A DNA stretch of 51,877 bases from Methanoregula sp. (GTDB lineage: Archaea > Halobacteriota > Methanomicrobia > Methanomicrobiales > Methanospirillaceae). Below are positions 36,577-44,663 of this stretch, piece by piece. The notes beneath the pieces are model-generated. The model did not search any database. It saw only the letters and a program-made list of their open reading frames with translations, and was not told the origin of the DNA. How positions within the stretch are numbered: position 1 is the first letter of the stretch; every line of letters starts with the position of its first letter. The stretch spans positions 1 through 51,877 of the forward strand of contig NZ_PMZU01000038.1 of assembly GCF_003170075.1 (NCBI RefSeq), read 5' to 3'. A program made the position numbers and the translations under genes.

Positions 36577-37185
36577 ATGCAGGAAGTCCGGTTAACCCTC
36601 AAGAAGCGGGCATTTCCAAGCCAGGGACGGGTGCGTCTCAATATCGCACACCTGCCCGCACTGGGAATCCATGAAGGGGAACACGTAGATCTCATCAATG
36701 AAGCCACTAAAAAATCCGTTACAACCTCTGTTATCGCTGACACCATGGTACGGGAAGGGCAGGTCCGCATAAGTGAAGAGGATCTCAAGACGCTTGGTCT
36801 TGACGATGACGATGAAGTTCTTGTCAGGAAGTCACTCAAACTGCAGGAAAAACTCTCCAAAGCCGCAGCAGAAACCAACACATCGATTTCTAAAGGTGTT
36901 GGCAAACTTGGCAGCGCGGCCAAAAAAACTGCCGATGAGGTGAAAACCGGGGCGGCAAAGACCGCAAACACGGTGAAAAAGGAGACGAAGAAGGCATCGG
37001 CGAGTATTGGGAAGGCTGCTGCAAAAACCGCAAATACGGTGAAAAAAGAGACAAAGAAAGCATCGGCGAGTGTTAAGAAGACTGCTGCAAAGACCGCAAA
37101 TACGGTGAAAAAAGAGACAAAGAAAGCATCGGCGAGTGTTAAGAAGACTGCTGCAAAGACCGCAAAAAAGGGAAAAAAACGGTAA
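36577..37185 (+). CDS. VatN-like double-psi barrel domain with histone-H1-like Lys/Ala repeat tail
   Basis: A 202-residue protein not recognised as a named family. Residues 1-90 show two similar halves: GRVRLNIAHLPALGIHEGEHVDL, shortened here to its key residues GRVRL and LGIxEGExVDL, and GQVRISEEDLKTLGL with DEVLV. This is the internal symmetry of a double-psi barrel such as the N-domain of CDC48/VAT or AbrB-like proteins. From residue about 95 the protein is almost only Lys, Ala, Thr, Ser and Val, including three 22-residue repeats starting AAKTANTVKKETKKASAS at 126, 148 and 170 and a partial fourth. The tail resembles histone H1 or bacterial H1-like proteins and should bind nucleic acid. 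It follows cdc48 by 190 bases. Confidence 0.85.
   Translation: MQEVRLTLKKRAFPSQGRVRLNIAHLPALGIHEGEHVDLINEATKKSVTTSVIADTMVREGQVRISEEDLKTLGLDDDDEVLVRKSLKLQEKLSKAAAETNTSISKGVGKLGSAAKKTADEVKTGAAKTANTVKKETKKASASIGKAAAKTANTVKKETKKASASVKKTAAKTANTVKKETKKASASVKKTAAKTAKKGKKR
36952..37182 (+). repeat. Tandem 66-bp coding repeats in the H1-like tail
   Basis: Unit 1 is 36952-37017, unit 2 is 37018-37083, unit 3 is 37084-37149, and a partial unit runs to the stop codon. Units 2 and 3 differ by a single base (aaa/aag Lys codon), indicating a recent duplication; unit 1 differs at several third positions and near its end (SIGKA instead of SVKKT). Confidence 0.9.
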
Positions 37186-37462
37186 AGAAGGCAACACGTA
37201 CCGGGGATGATCTGTAACGTGGTCTCTTTTTATGCAGAACCAGACAGGGGCCTCCCGGTTTTTTCACGGTAACGAAAATTTTCTGAAAGGTACACCGGTC
37301 GCACCTTAATCTCCCTCTCCGCAGTCTTACGGTACCCTGCCGCCGTCTTCAGATTGTGTCCAGCGGTCAAAAACCGGTGGCTGGAACGGCTGGATGTGCA
37401 GACCCATATCTCAATCTCTCCACAAGAATCAACCCGGCCAAAAAAAGTTCCTGCCCGGCCGT

Positions 37463-37795
37463 TTATTCGTTATACCGTCGCGCGTTGATCTTTGTGGCCA
37501 TGATAAAATCGTTTAAGGTCAGGCCGCCGGCCGGGTACGTGTAATACCCGACATCCACGAATTTTCCTTCCCGCATAGCAAGATCCGGGATGTGCCCCTC
37601 TTCGGTAGATATCGTCAGCACATCGTTTAAAAATTCGATGGACGTCTCACTGTCCTCGAACGTGAACGTGCGCTTTAAGTGCCCGTTATCAAGCGACCAG
37701 CCAGGCACCTCTTTTAAAAGTTCGACCGTATCCTTCCGTGTGAGCGGCGGCGAGCCGGGCTTGTATGTTGAGCATTTCTTCTGCGCGAGTTCCAT
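37463..37795 (-). CDS. Pterin-4a-carbinolamine dehydratase-like protein
   Basis: A 110-residue protein of the pterin-4a-carbinolamine dehydratase (PCD/DCoH) family. It aligns through PGWSLDNGHLKRTFTFED, FLNDVLTISTEEGHIPD and YPAGGLTLNDFIMATKIN. Two normally catalytic positions differ: the HHP motif reads HIP (His68, Ile69) and the downstream THxxGGLT reads TYPAGGLT (Tyr87). Activity on tetrahydrobiopterin intermediates is therefore doubtful. A role in molybdopterin or another pterin pathway has been proposed for prokaryotic homologues lacking an aromatic hydroxylase, but nothing here decides it. It diverges from the Lhr-like helicase. Confidence 0.83.
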   Translation of the reverse strand: MELAQKKCSTYKPGSPPLTRKDTVELLKEVPGWSLDNGHLKRTFTFEDSETSIEFLNDVLTISTEEGHIPDLAMREGKFVDVGYYTYPAGGLTLNDFIMATKINARRYNE

Positions 37796-38040
37796 AGTTA
37801 TCTAGTCCGCCCCGTAACCAAAAAAGGTTTTCTTAAAAAAAAGTGCAGGAATTGTTCTTTTTTTTACCGGCCGGTGAAGGTGGGCTAGGTGGTATCTCCT
37901 GCCCGGACCGGCTCCGGAGGACAAGCAGCACAACGAACGAGAGCGGCAGGACTCCCCAAAAGACCATAATACGCACGGCACAATGAAGTACTACGAACAG
38001 GCCATCGGTATTTTCCAACCTGCACGAGTCCCTCCGTGCC

Positions 38041-40161
38041 GTGCTTGCTGAACGGCTGGGCTGGTGCGAACTCCGCGAGGTGCAGGAACAGGCGTATACG
38101 GCAATACGCGGGGGAAACGACGTACTTATCATCGCACCGACTGCAGGGGGAAAATCCGAGGCCGCCCTGATACCGGTGCTGGATGATATCCTGAAGTCCG
38201 GCACGAAGGGGGTAGCCTGCCTTTACCTCTCGCCTTTGAAGGCGCTCATCAACGACCAGGAGGAACGCATCGCCGCATTCTGCCGGCCCACCGGCCTTTC
38301 CGTGACAAAGTGGCACGGCGACGTTCCGAAAGGCGAACGGGGATGGAACGTGGACGAAGCACCGCAGTTCCTGCTGATCACACCCGAGTCGCTCGAAGTG
38401 CTCCTGCATGAAAAGGGGCATGGCGCCGACCTTGCAAACCTGCGGTACGTCATCGTGGACGAACTGCACGCGTTCGTGGAGTCGGAGCGGGGAGTCCACG
38501 TAAAAATCCTTCTCGACCGGCTCGACCGGATCGCCCGGGCCCCGCTCCAGCGGATCGGGCTCTCGGCGACGGTCGGGAACCCGGACGAGATCCTCGCGTG
38601 GTTCTCGGGCGGCCGCCATCCCCGAAGGCTCGTTGCCGTCCCTGCGCCGGCAACGGCAAAAAAGTTCCGTTTTGTCATTGAGCCCGACCCGGCCCGAAGG
38701 ATCGACGCTCTGTCCGGGCTTGTTGCCGGGGAAAAAGCGCTCGTCTTTGTCAACAGCAGGAGCATGGCAGAAGCGATCGTGCAGGAAGCATCCGGCCGGA
38801 TAAAAAACCTGCACATCCACCACTCTTCGGTCCCGCCCGCCAAAAAAAAGGCGGCCGAGGAAGCGTTCCACAGCGGGGAGGGGGCGTGCATTATCTGCAC
38901 GAGCACGCTGGAGCTGGGGATCGATATCGGGGACCTGGATATCGTAGTGCAGGTCGGCCCGCCGGACTCGGTCTCCTCGTTCCTGCAGCGGATGGGCCGG
39001 AGCGGCCGGCGGGAACAGGCCGCATTTATCGCTTGGCTCCTTTCCAATCCGGCGGAACTCCTCACCAGCTGCGCGGTGATCGAATGCGCCATGGAAAAAA
39101 AGGTTGAACCTCTCCTGCCGCTGGAAAAACCGTATAACGTGCTCGTTCAGCAGATCTTCCTCTACGTCCTCTCTGCATCCAGGGCCGGCCGGAGTACGAT
39201 TGCCCGCGATCTCCTTACGTTCTCCGCATTTGCGCACCTCTCCGCTGGTGACGTGGATCGAATTCTCGATCATCTTGTCTCTGCCGGCTATCTTGCCGCT
39301 GACGGCGAGATGCTGATGCCTGGTGCGGAAGCGGAACGGGTGTTCGGGCGATCGAATTACCGGGAACTGTACTCGGTGATCAGCGGGGGGAACGAGTACC
39401 GGGCGGTGACACCGGATGGCGAGGTGGTGGGCAGCCTCGATGCCCGGTTTGCCAACCGTTCTGACCCGGGGGAATTTGCGCTCGGGGGGGAAACCTGGTC
39501 GGTGGTCAAGTGCGACGAGAGCCACAACCTCGTGGTAGTGGTGCCGGGCGGGAACGGCGGGGGTACATCTAGGGTTTTCTGGACTGCGGGCGAGGAGGCC
39601 GCGCTCTCGCCGGTGATCTGCGGTGCAGTGCAGCGGATCGTTGCCCGGGGCGGGACCGCCCTGCCGCTTGGGGAAGGGGAGATGGAGGCCCTTAATGCGG
39701 CGCTTCACACTCTTCCCACCGGGATTGGCGGGCAGGGTATCTTTGTCCGGGAGGAACGGGGAAACAGCGGAAAGGAGGTGGTCGTGTACTCCTTTTACGG
39801 CAGCCGGTTCAACCGGGTGCTGGCGTATTTCATAAAAAGCCTGCTCGGCCGGGTTCAGGTCAGGTATGATGATTATCGGGTGCGGGTTATGCGGGCCGGA
39901 AAGATCGGTGCCGCCGTGAAGGTGGCAGAAGCGATCCGTGATATCCCGGCAATCCCCGCCGAAGAAATTGCGGGGCTCCTCCCGCTGCCCTCTTTTCAGT
40001 CATGGAAATTTGCTGCAGCGCTCACGGCGCTGGATTTCCAAGCGATGGTGCTTGCGGATTATTACCATATCGGGGAGTTTACGAAAACCCTTGTGCAGGT
40101 ACCGGTCATCCTCATGCCGGATGCAGAGCCAGGCGCGACAAAGGCGGATGCCGGGGAGTGA
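38041..40161 (+). CDS. Lhr-like DEAD/DEAH-box helicase
   Basis: A helicase of at least 706 residues related to the Lhr family. Visible motifs are VLIIAPTAGGKSEAA (Walker A), the DELH box in VIVDELHAFVESERG, LSATVGNP, TSTLELGIDIGDLDIVVQ and FLQRMGRSGRR. The C-terminal 350 residues contain a winged-helix and Lhr-specific part. GTG at 38041 is used because no ATG is in frame, but the open frame extends upstream to 37987 with family-like sequence (NLHESLRAVLAERLGW). An ATG at 37983 in the neighbouring frame begins MKYYEQAIGIF and would join this after removal of one base near 38016. The start is therefore unsettled, and a frameshift is possible. Confidence 0.88.
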   Translation: MLAERLGWCELREVQEQAYTAIRGGNDVLIIAPTAGGKSEAALIPVLDDILKSGTKGVACLYLSPLKALINDQEERIAAFCRPTGLSVTKWHGDVPKGERGWNVDEAPQFLLITPESLEVLLHEKGHGADLANLRYVIVDELHAFVESERGVHVKILLDRLDRIARAPLQRIGLSATVGNPDEILAWFSGGRHPRRLVAVPAPATAKKFRFVIEPDPARRIDALSGLVAGEKALVFVNSRSMAEAIVQEASGRIKNLHIHHSSVPPAKKKAAEEAFHSGEGACIICTSTLELGIDIGDLDIVVQVGPPDSVSSFLQRMGRSGRREQAAFIAWLLSNPAELLTSCAVIECAMEKKVEPLLPLEKPYNVLVQQIFLYVLSASRAGRSTIARDLLTFSAFAHLSAGDVDRILDHLVSAGYLAADGEMLMPGAEAERVFGRSNYRELYSVISGGNEYRAVTPDGEVVGSLDARFANRSDPGEFALGGETWSVVKCDESHNLVVVVPGGNGGGTSRVFWTAGEEAALSPVICGAVQRIVARGGTALPLGEGEMEALNAALHTLPTGIGGQGIFVREERGNSGKEVVVYSFYGSRFNRVLAYFIKSLLGRVQVRYDDYRVRVMRAGKIGAAVKVAEAIRDIPAIPAEEIAGLLPLPSFQSWKFAAALTALDFQAMVLADYYHIGEFTKTLVQVPVILMPDAEPGATKADAGE

Positions 40162-40264
40162 GTGCCCCCATCTGGGCGGGTGTAATGGTATCATACCCGC
40201 TCCCGGATCTTTAAAGAAGCAGGGCTGTACATATCATTAGAGAGAAAATGAGGAGGGTTCCCTG

Positions 40265-40681
40265 ATGAAACACATTCTTCTTCTCTGTATGGCAGTCATT
40301 TTTCTCCTGCTCATGGCAGGATGTACCCAGACTGCGCAGCAGGGTCAGCCTGCTGCCACAACAACACCTGCACCGGTGAATACCGTGACGATCTCTGCAC
40401 CTGTAGCGACAACGACCGCCTCGGTCTCGGACAATACAGTCCTCATACAGAATATGGTGTATAACCCGGCGCAGATCACGGTGAAGGCCGGCGAGATCGT
40501 GCGGTGGGTTAACAAGGACAAGGTTGTGCACTCGGTCGTGTTTTCCAAGGACTCAAAGATTGATCCGTCCGGTCCGCTATCAGCCAGCCAGTCGTTCTCC
40601 GTGAAATTTTACGACACCGGCGTTTATACTTATTCCTGCGGCATACATCCCCAGATGCAGGGCTCTGTGGTTGTGATCTGA
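40265..40681 (+). CDS. Blue-copper (cupredoxin-like) lipoprotein
   Basis: A 138-residue secreted lipoprotein. A signal peptide ends in the lipobox LMAGC with Cys20 as the lipid anchor; a Thr/Pro/Ala linker leads to a cupredoxin domain of about 80 residues (from 59 on). The copper ligands are all present: His89 in KVVHSVVFS, and Cys125, His128 and Met131 in YSCGIHPQMQG, the CxxHxxM spacing of amicyanin-type proteins. It should carry electrons on the outer face of the membrane. A strong Shine-Dalgarno site (GGAGGG) precedes the ATG. It is followed after 2 bases by a small membrane protein with which it probably functions. Confidence 0.92.
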   Translation: MKHILLLCMAVIFLLLMAGCTQTAQQGQPAATTTPAPVNTVTISAPVATTTASVSDNTVLIQNMVYNPAQITVKAGEIVRWVNKDKVVHSVVFSKDSKIDPSGPLSASQSFSVKFYDTGVYTYSCGIHPQMQGSVVVI

Positions 40682-40683
40682 CG

Positions 40684-40902
40684 ATGCTGCAGGAAATCTC
40701 TTTTTACCCGATCTTTGGCAAACCGCTCATCATGTACCTGGGGATCCTGACGCTCACAGGTTTTCTTGTTACCGCTCTCGTTGCCATCATGAACCGGCGC
40801 GGCATCCATGCGATCCCCTTTGCTTGGCACCCCCGGCTTGCGGTGTTCTCCATCGCGTGTGCGGTTATCCACGGGACGCTTGGCGTCCTGATGTTCTTTT
40901 GA
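40684..40902 (+). CDS. Small two-helix membrane protein with His-rich second helix
   Basis: A 72-residue protein with two predicted membrane helices, residues about 16-36 and 50-71. The second helix carries His49 and His63 in WHPRLAVFSIACAVIHG, a His-x13-His spacing like that of haem-b-binding helices in cytochrome b; a third histidine, His42, lies in the loop. It follows the cupredoxin gene by 2 bases, so co-expression is almost certain. I do not recognise a named family. A haem-binding oligomer that exchanges electrons with the copper protein is conceivable but is inference only. Confidence 0.75.
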   Translation: MLQEISFYPIFGKPLIMYLGILTLTGFLVTALVAIMNRRGIHAIPFAWHPRLAVFSIACAVIHGTLGVLMFF

Positions 40903-40910
40903 ATTTTTTT

Positions 40911-41109
40911 GGCTCTGTTGAAACGCACATGAACGGGAGTTCACACCTGAAGCATGAAAATCGAATACCCGGTTTTTGTTTTGGTGAGATTGGTTAACCC
41001 AACTTTGTTGATTTTCATGAGAAATCCTCCCCAGTTCAGAGATACCCGCTGTTAATTATTTTAAAAGGTTGCAATGCGTGGAACTTGATTTGAGGGTTTC
41101 AACAAAACC
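40911..41109. mobile_element. MITE-like element with 14-bp terminal inverted repeats
   Basis: The left end GGCTCTGTTGAAAC (40911-40924) and the reverse complement of the right end, GGTTTTGTTGAAAC (41096-41109), match at 12 of 14 positions. An inner perfect inverted repeat, CATGAAAATC at 40953-40962 and GATTTTCATG at 41010-41019, is nested inside. Runs of T flank both sides (T7 before, T6 after), a possible but low-complexity target duplication. No transposase is encoded. The ends loosely recall IS6-type termini, but this assignment is tentative. Confidence 0.5.
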
Positions 41110-41155
41110 TTTTTTGGTTCTTTGTGGGATTCCATAGTTTCTGTCGGTATATTTA

Positions 41156-41175
41156 ATGTACCCATCAGACCCCCC
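41156..41175 (-). repeat. Copy C of the dispersed 20-bp motif
   Basis: On the minus strand the sequence is GGGGGGTCTGATGGGTACAT. It fits the consensus GRGGGGTYNSRNRGGTACAT shared with three other intergenic copies. A TTAAATATAC stretch immediately follows on the same strand and could serve as a TATA box. Confidence 0.6.
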
Positions 41176-41312
41176 ACCCAATCAGCACCAGACTGGCTCC
41201 GGGTACTTATGCCGTTTTGTCCTCCATAATCGTATTTCTATGACTATAGTTTTCCTGCACAAGACTTGTGAGGTTTCACAAAGTTCGTAGAAATTTAGGG
41301 ATCTTTTTAGTA

Positions 41313-41332
41313 ATGTACCCATGCGACCCCTC
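41313..41332 (-). repeat. Copy D of the dispersed 20-bp motif
   Basis: On the minus strand the sequence is GAGGGGTCGCATGGGTACAT, one of four intergenic copies of the motif. Confidence 0.6.
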
Positions 41333-41411
41333 CATGACCTCGCGGGAAAAAAGACTTTCTGGGGAAATTTCACAACGTTAATTTCGCTTGAAATTATAGT
41401 ATGGTGGCATG

Positions 41412-41431
41412 GGGGGGTCGGGCAGGTACAT
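41412..41431 (+). repeat. Copy B of the dispersed 20-bp motif
   Basis: On the plus strand the sequence is GGGGGGTCGGGCAGGTACAT, opposite in direction to the two neighbouring copies. Confidence 0.6.
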
Positions 41432-41699
41432 TGATGGATAAGCGGAGGGGGGTTTGTGAACCCGGGGAATTTACCCGGCCCAGATCCGGGTTCACTGCAG
41501 ATTGTCACACAAAACGCCAGCGTCAGTCTTTTTCTCACGAACTCTTCTTTGAGGTTTAGCACTTCCCAGAACGGAGAGATGCGCAGGTGTCTACCCAATC
41601 CCGAAAAAACTGGCAGGATGACGGATGAAACGATTGACGCCCGGTTAAAGAGAATTTTTCCGCTCAAAGGCGGCCGTGCAAAAAAGGATCCCGGGCCGG

Positions 41700-41903
41700 T
41701 CAGTAGCCGGCCACCCGGAGTAACGCACCGACGATGATACCGAACATGGACGAGGATGCCGACATCAGCCCGAGCAGGATATACCCGGCCACCACCCCAA
41801 TCTTTAATGACGTATAGGTACGGTTGATGTTGAGGCGCCGTACCGTACGGAAGGATCTGACATCAGCTGAGATCTTCGGTTTGTTCTTCTTGATCCGGAA
41901 CAT
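41700..41903 (-). CDS. Small membrane protein of unknown function
   Basis: A 67-residue protein with a basic N-terminal half (FRIKKNKPKISADVRSFRTV) and one or two hydrophobic segments in residues about 33-64 (KIGVVAGYILLGLMSASSSM and FGIIVGALLRVAG). The ATG at 41903 has a near-perfect Shine-Dalgarno site, AAGGTGA, six bases upstream; a GTG nine bases earlier would overlap that site and is unlikely. No family is recognised. It stands alone, upstream of the gene-poor interval. Confidence 0.65.
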   Translation of the reverse strand: MFRIKKNKPKISADVRSFRTVRRLNINRTYTSLKIGVVAGYILLGLMSASSSMFGIIVGALLRVAGY

Positions 41904-42094
41904 GGTCTTCACCTTAAGGATCGATCATGGGAATACGGCAATCGTACGGGATGCCCGCAGGTATGTTATACTACGAACAGGGTATATTTAGAATTTTTTA
42001 CATTTCGGGGAGAGGAAAATCCTCTGAAATATGGGATTTAATTACAATCGGAGACTAGATGTGCCGATTTGTTTAATTTTTCCGAGAACAAACC

Positions 42095-42102
42095 AAAAAA
42101 AA
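42095..42102 (-). terminator. U-tract terminator of tRNA-Ser
   Basis: Eight consecutive T on the minus strand, 17 bases beyond the tRNA 3' end. Archaeal RNA polymerase stops at such oligo-T tracts. Confidence 0.5.
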
Positions 42103-42118
42103 GAAAGGGGATTGTTTA

Positions 42119-42203
42119 CGCCGAGGGGGAGATTTGAACTCCCGAGGCGCAGAGCGCCAGTAGCTTTCGAGGCTACCGCCTTCCCGGACTAGACTACCTC
42201 GGC
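42119..42203 (-). tRNA. tRNA-Ser (anticodon CGA)
   Basis: Read on the minus strand, the acceptor stem pairs GCCGAGG with CCTCGGC, with G as discriminator base. The anticodon stem GTAGC/GCTAC closes the loop CTCGAAA with anticodon CGA, reading serine UCG codons. A long variable arm (GGCGCTCTGCGCC) and the T-loop GTTCAAATC are present, as expected of a class II serine tRNA. CCA is not encoded. No intron is seen. The thermosome gene lies upstream on the same strand. Confidence 0.95.
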
Positions 42204-42354
42204 ACCCGGTTCAGATCATTTTCTTTGCGATTCCACTAATAGTTATCTGATTTCCATCGCACCGCACGAATCTGGTGTGTTAAGAAGGACATGGCGTCCC
42301 GGGTGCAGATACGTATCACAAACAACAAAAAAGGTCAGGTATTCTTGTCCGGGC

Positions 42355-43953
42355 TTATGCCATGGGCGGCATGCCCGGGGCTCTCTTGGACTGCGTGATC
42401 ATCATGTCGTCGACACGGATCAGCATGATGGCAGTCTCGGAAGCGCTCTGGATGGACTGGCGCTTTGACCGGAGAGGTTCGAGTACTCCCTCGGCCTGCA
42501 TATCGATAACCTCACCCGTAAAGACGTTGAGGCCGGCCGTCTTCTTTCCCTTCGCATGGGCGTTCTTAAGTGCGACCAGCTTGTCGATCGAGTTGTACCC
42601 GGAGTTCTCGGCAAGGGTTCGGGGGATGGTCTCAAAGGCCGTCGCGTATCCCTCGATAGCGAGCTGGACCCGGCCCCCGACAGTCTCGGCATAATCCCGG
42701 ATCTTCATCAAAAGTTCGGTCTCGACCGCGCCGCCTCCGACAACGTAGGTGCCGTCTTCGATCGCGTCCATGACCACGCGGGTACCGTCGACCACGGCCC
42801 GTTCGAGCTCATCGAGAAGGTAGTCGCTCGTGCCCCGTACGAGGATGGTGATGGTCTTGGGGTTCTTGCAGCCGGAGATACGTGTGATATCGATATCGCT
42901 GTCCTCTTCGACAGCCTCGGCGTGGCCGAGATCCTTTGCGGTCAGGTCCTCAGGCTTATTGACAATATTTGCATTCAGCGCCCGGGCGGCATACTTGAGG
43001 TCCTTTTCCGGGACATCTTCAACGGCATAAATGCCGTTCTTTGCAAGGAAGAACTGGACCGGGTCTGCGATGCCCTTCTGGCAGAGCACCACATTCGCGC
43101 CGGCATTCATGATGGCATCGGCAAGTTTCTTTAATGTCGCCCGCTCCTGCTCGGAGAAGGCTGAAATCTGGTCGGCCGTCGTGATCTTGATCTTCGCCTT
43201 CACCTGCGTCTTTGTGATCTCCATCGGAGTTGCAATGAGTGCAACTTTGGCATTCGTGACCTTCTTTGGCATGCCCTCGCTTATACGCTTTTTGTCAAGG
43301 ACAATCCCTCTGACGAGCTCGGCGTCGTCCATCGACTTGCCCTTCTGCTTCTTGATCATCACATCGTCTTCATCGGCAAGGTACTTTCCGTCGACCTTTT
43401 CTGCGATGGTCATCACCGCATCAACGATGATGCCGTCCAGTTTTCCCTTGACCGATTCGATCGACTTGCCGGTGATCGCGGTATCGGCAATCTTCACGAG
43501 CGTCTTCCTGTCCTTCGGGTCGACCTTGAAGGAGAGGGAGTCTGTGATCTCAAGGGCCTTCTGCATACCCAGCCGGTATCCCTGTGCGATCACGGTCGGG
43601 TGAATGCCCTGCTCCAGCAGATGCTCTGCCTGCTCCATTAACGAGCCGGCAATAACGACTGCCGTGGTGGTTCCGTCCCCGACCTCGTCGTCCTGAGTCT
43701 TTGCCACTTCGATGACCATCTTTGCGCCGGGGTGCTGGACCGAGATTTCCTGTAATATTGTCGCCCCGTCATTGGTGATGACAATGTCGCCGGTAGAACC
43801 TACGAGCATCTTGTCCATACCCCGGGGACCAAGCGTTGTCCGGACCGCACCGGCGATTGCCTTTGCGGCCATAATATTCGAGCGCTGGGCCTCCTTGCCC
43901 GTGTTACGCTCCACGTTGTCTTTTAGGATGATAATTGGTTGACCTGATAACAT
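42355..43953 (-). CDS. Thermosome (group II chaperonin) subunit
   Basis: A 532-residue group II chaperonin subunit, forming double-ring folding chambers with a built-in lid. The family segments are all present: [31 protein letters not shown], the ATPase motif [13 protein letters not shown], and a C-terminal GGGAVETEL. The end, GMPPMA, is shorter than the long GGM-rich tails of some paralogues. A TATA box at 43993-44002 and the Shine-Dalgarno site GAGGATC about 8 bases before the ATG suggest strong, separate transcription. Confidence 0.97.
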   Translation of the reverse strand: MLSGQPIIILKDNVERNTGKEAQRSNIMAAKAIAGAVRTTLGPRGMDKMLVGSTGDIVITNDGATILQEISVQHPGAKMVIEVAKTQDDEVGDGTTTAVVIAGSLMEQAEHLLEQGIHPTVIAQGYRLGMQKALEITDSLSFKVDPKDRKTLVKIADTAITGKSIESVKGKLDGIIVDAVMTIAEKVDGKYLADEDDVMIKKQKGKSMDDAELVRGIVLDKKRISEGMPKKVTNAKVALIATPMEITKTQVKAKIKITTADQISAFSEQERATLKKLADAIMNAGANVVLCQKGIADPVQFFLAKNGIYAVEDVPEKDLKYAARALNANIVNKPEDLTAKDLGHAEAVEEDSDIDITRISGCKNPKTITILVRGTSDYLLDELERAVVDGTRVVMDAIEDGTYVVGGGAVETELLMKIRDYAETVGGRVQLAIEGYATAFETIPRTLAENSGYNSIDKLVALKNAHAKGKKTAGLNVFTGEVIDMQAEGVLEPLRSKRQSIQSASETAIMLIRVDDMMITQSKRAPGMPPMA

Positions 43954-43992
43954 GTGTGATCCTCTAGTGCTGTAAAAGGTGGAATTGAACTT

Positions 43993-44002
43993 CTATATAT
44001 AC
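43993..44002 (-). promoter_or_regulatory. Putative TATA box of the thermosome gene
   Basis: On the minus strand it reads GTATATATAG, 40-49 bases upstream of the chaperonin ATG, leaving a leader of about 20 bases that carries GAGGATC as ribosome-binding site. Confidence 0.55.
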
Positions 44003-44036
44003 CATTCCCTTGCGGGGTCTGCAGAAAAATAATTGG

Positions 44037-44642
44037 TTAATCAATACGGGATATTTTGAAGAGCGAATAGACCGGGACGCCATCTATATCCTTGATGCCG
44101 CGCTTATCGAAGATCACCCAGATCGCAACCGGGACCGCCCCGTGTTTCTTGAGGTACTTGACGACCTCCCTCATCGTATTGCCCGAGGTGATAACGTCAT
44201 CGACAATGATGCAGCGTTCATCGGCGACAGAAGCAAAGTTCCCGCTGATCGACCCGATCGGGTGCTCGCTCGCATTCTGCTTTGAAGGATGGTAGATCGC
44301 AAGCTGTGTCGCCTCCTGAACTGAGATAATCGTTGCAAGCGGGATGCCGGAGAGAGCGATACCCACAATGACATCTGCGGCTGGTGATGCCGGGTCTTTC
44401 TGCGCAGTATAATACCGGTTCAGCAGCATCTGGGCGATCCCGTCCAGCAGCGGAGCCTGGCTGCTCACCGCAGTCCAGTCGATATGCACGTCCTTTGGTG
44501 CGGCCGTGCCTCCTTTTGCCTGGGTCAGGAGCCAGGTCACCGTTTCCATGGAGAGCGAGAGCTCATCTGCAATCTGGCCGGGGCTGTGCCCCTCGGATAA
44601 CAGCACTTTTGCCCGGGCGATCAGATCGTCAAGGGAAGACAT
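44037..44642 (-). CDS. gfcR: GfcR-type PRPP-binding transcriptional regulator (OPRTase-like)
   Basis: A 201-residue protein with an N-terminal helix-turn-helix ([21 protein letters not shown]) and a phosphoribosyltransferase domain with the PRPP motif [18 protein letters not shown]. This matches the archaeal GfcR family, formerly annotated as orotate phosphoribosyltransferase-like; haloarchaeal GfcR is an activator of glycolytic genes. Its ligand is probably PRPP or a related phosphoribosyl compound. It lies in a leftward set with nob1 and the PRPP synthetase gene, which is a meaningful context. Confidence 0.92.
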   Translation of the reverse strand: MSSLDDLIARAKVLLSEGHSPGQIADELSLSMETVTWLLTQAKGGTAAPKDVHIDWTAVSSQAPLLDGIAQMLLNRYYTAQKDPASPAADVIVGIALSGIPLATIISVQEATQLAIYHPSKQNASEHPIGSISGNFASVADERCIIVDDVITSGNTMREVVKYLKKHGAVPVAIWVIFDKRGIKDIDGVPVYSLFKISRID

Positions 44643-44663
44643 GCAAAAAAGATTTGTGGTAAT

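Larger units (their letters stand above)
40903..41699. other. Gene-poor interval with repeats
   Basis: About 800 bases with no convincing gene: open frames here lack family resemblance, codon pattern and ribosome sites. It holds a 199-bp MITE-like element (40911-41109) and three copies of a 20-bp G-rich motif. A direct repeat TTTCACAA(A/C)GTT occurs near 41274 and 41362. Base composition is richer in A and T than the neighbouring genes. The region may be a remnant of mobile DNA or a regulatory island. Confidence 0.6.

Noticed and set aside
36952-37182. Regular repeats as a CRISPR array
   Set aside because: The 66-bp units are contiguous coding repeats with no spacers and stay in one reading frame.
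37885-39708. 607-codon open frame antisense to the Lhr-like helicase
   Set aside because: It is the shadow of a GC-rich gene; the helicase motifs on the plus strand are unambiguous and the antisense product is rich in Arg, Pro and Gly.
41182-41667. 161-codon open frame on the minus strand in the gene-poor interval
   Set aside because: It has no recognisable family, no ribosome-binding site, and runs across two copies of the 20-bp motif with low-complexity composition.
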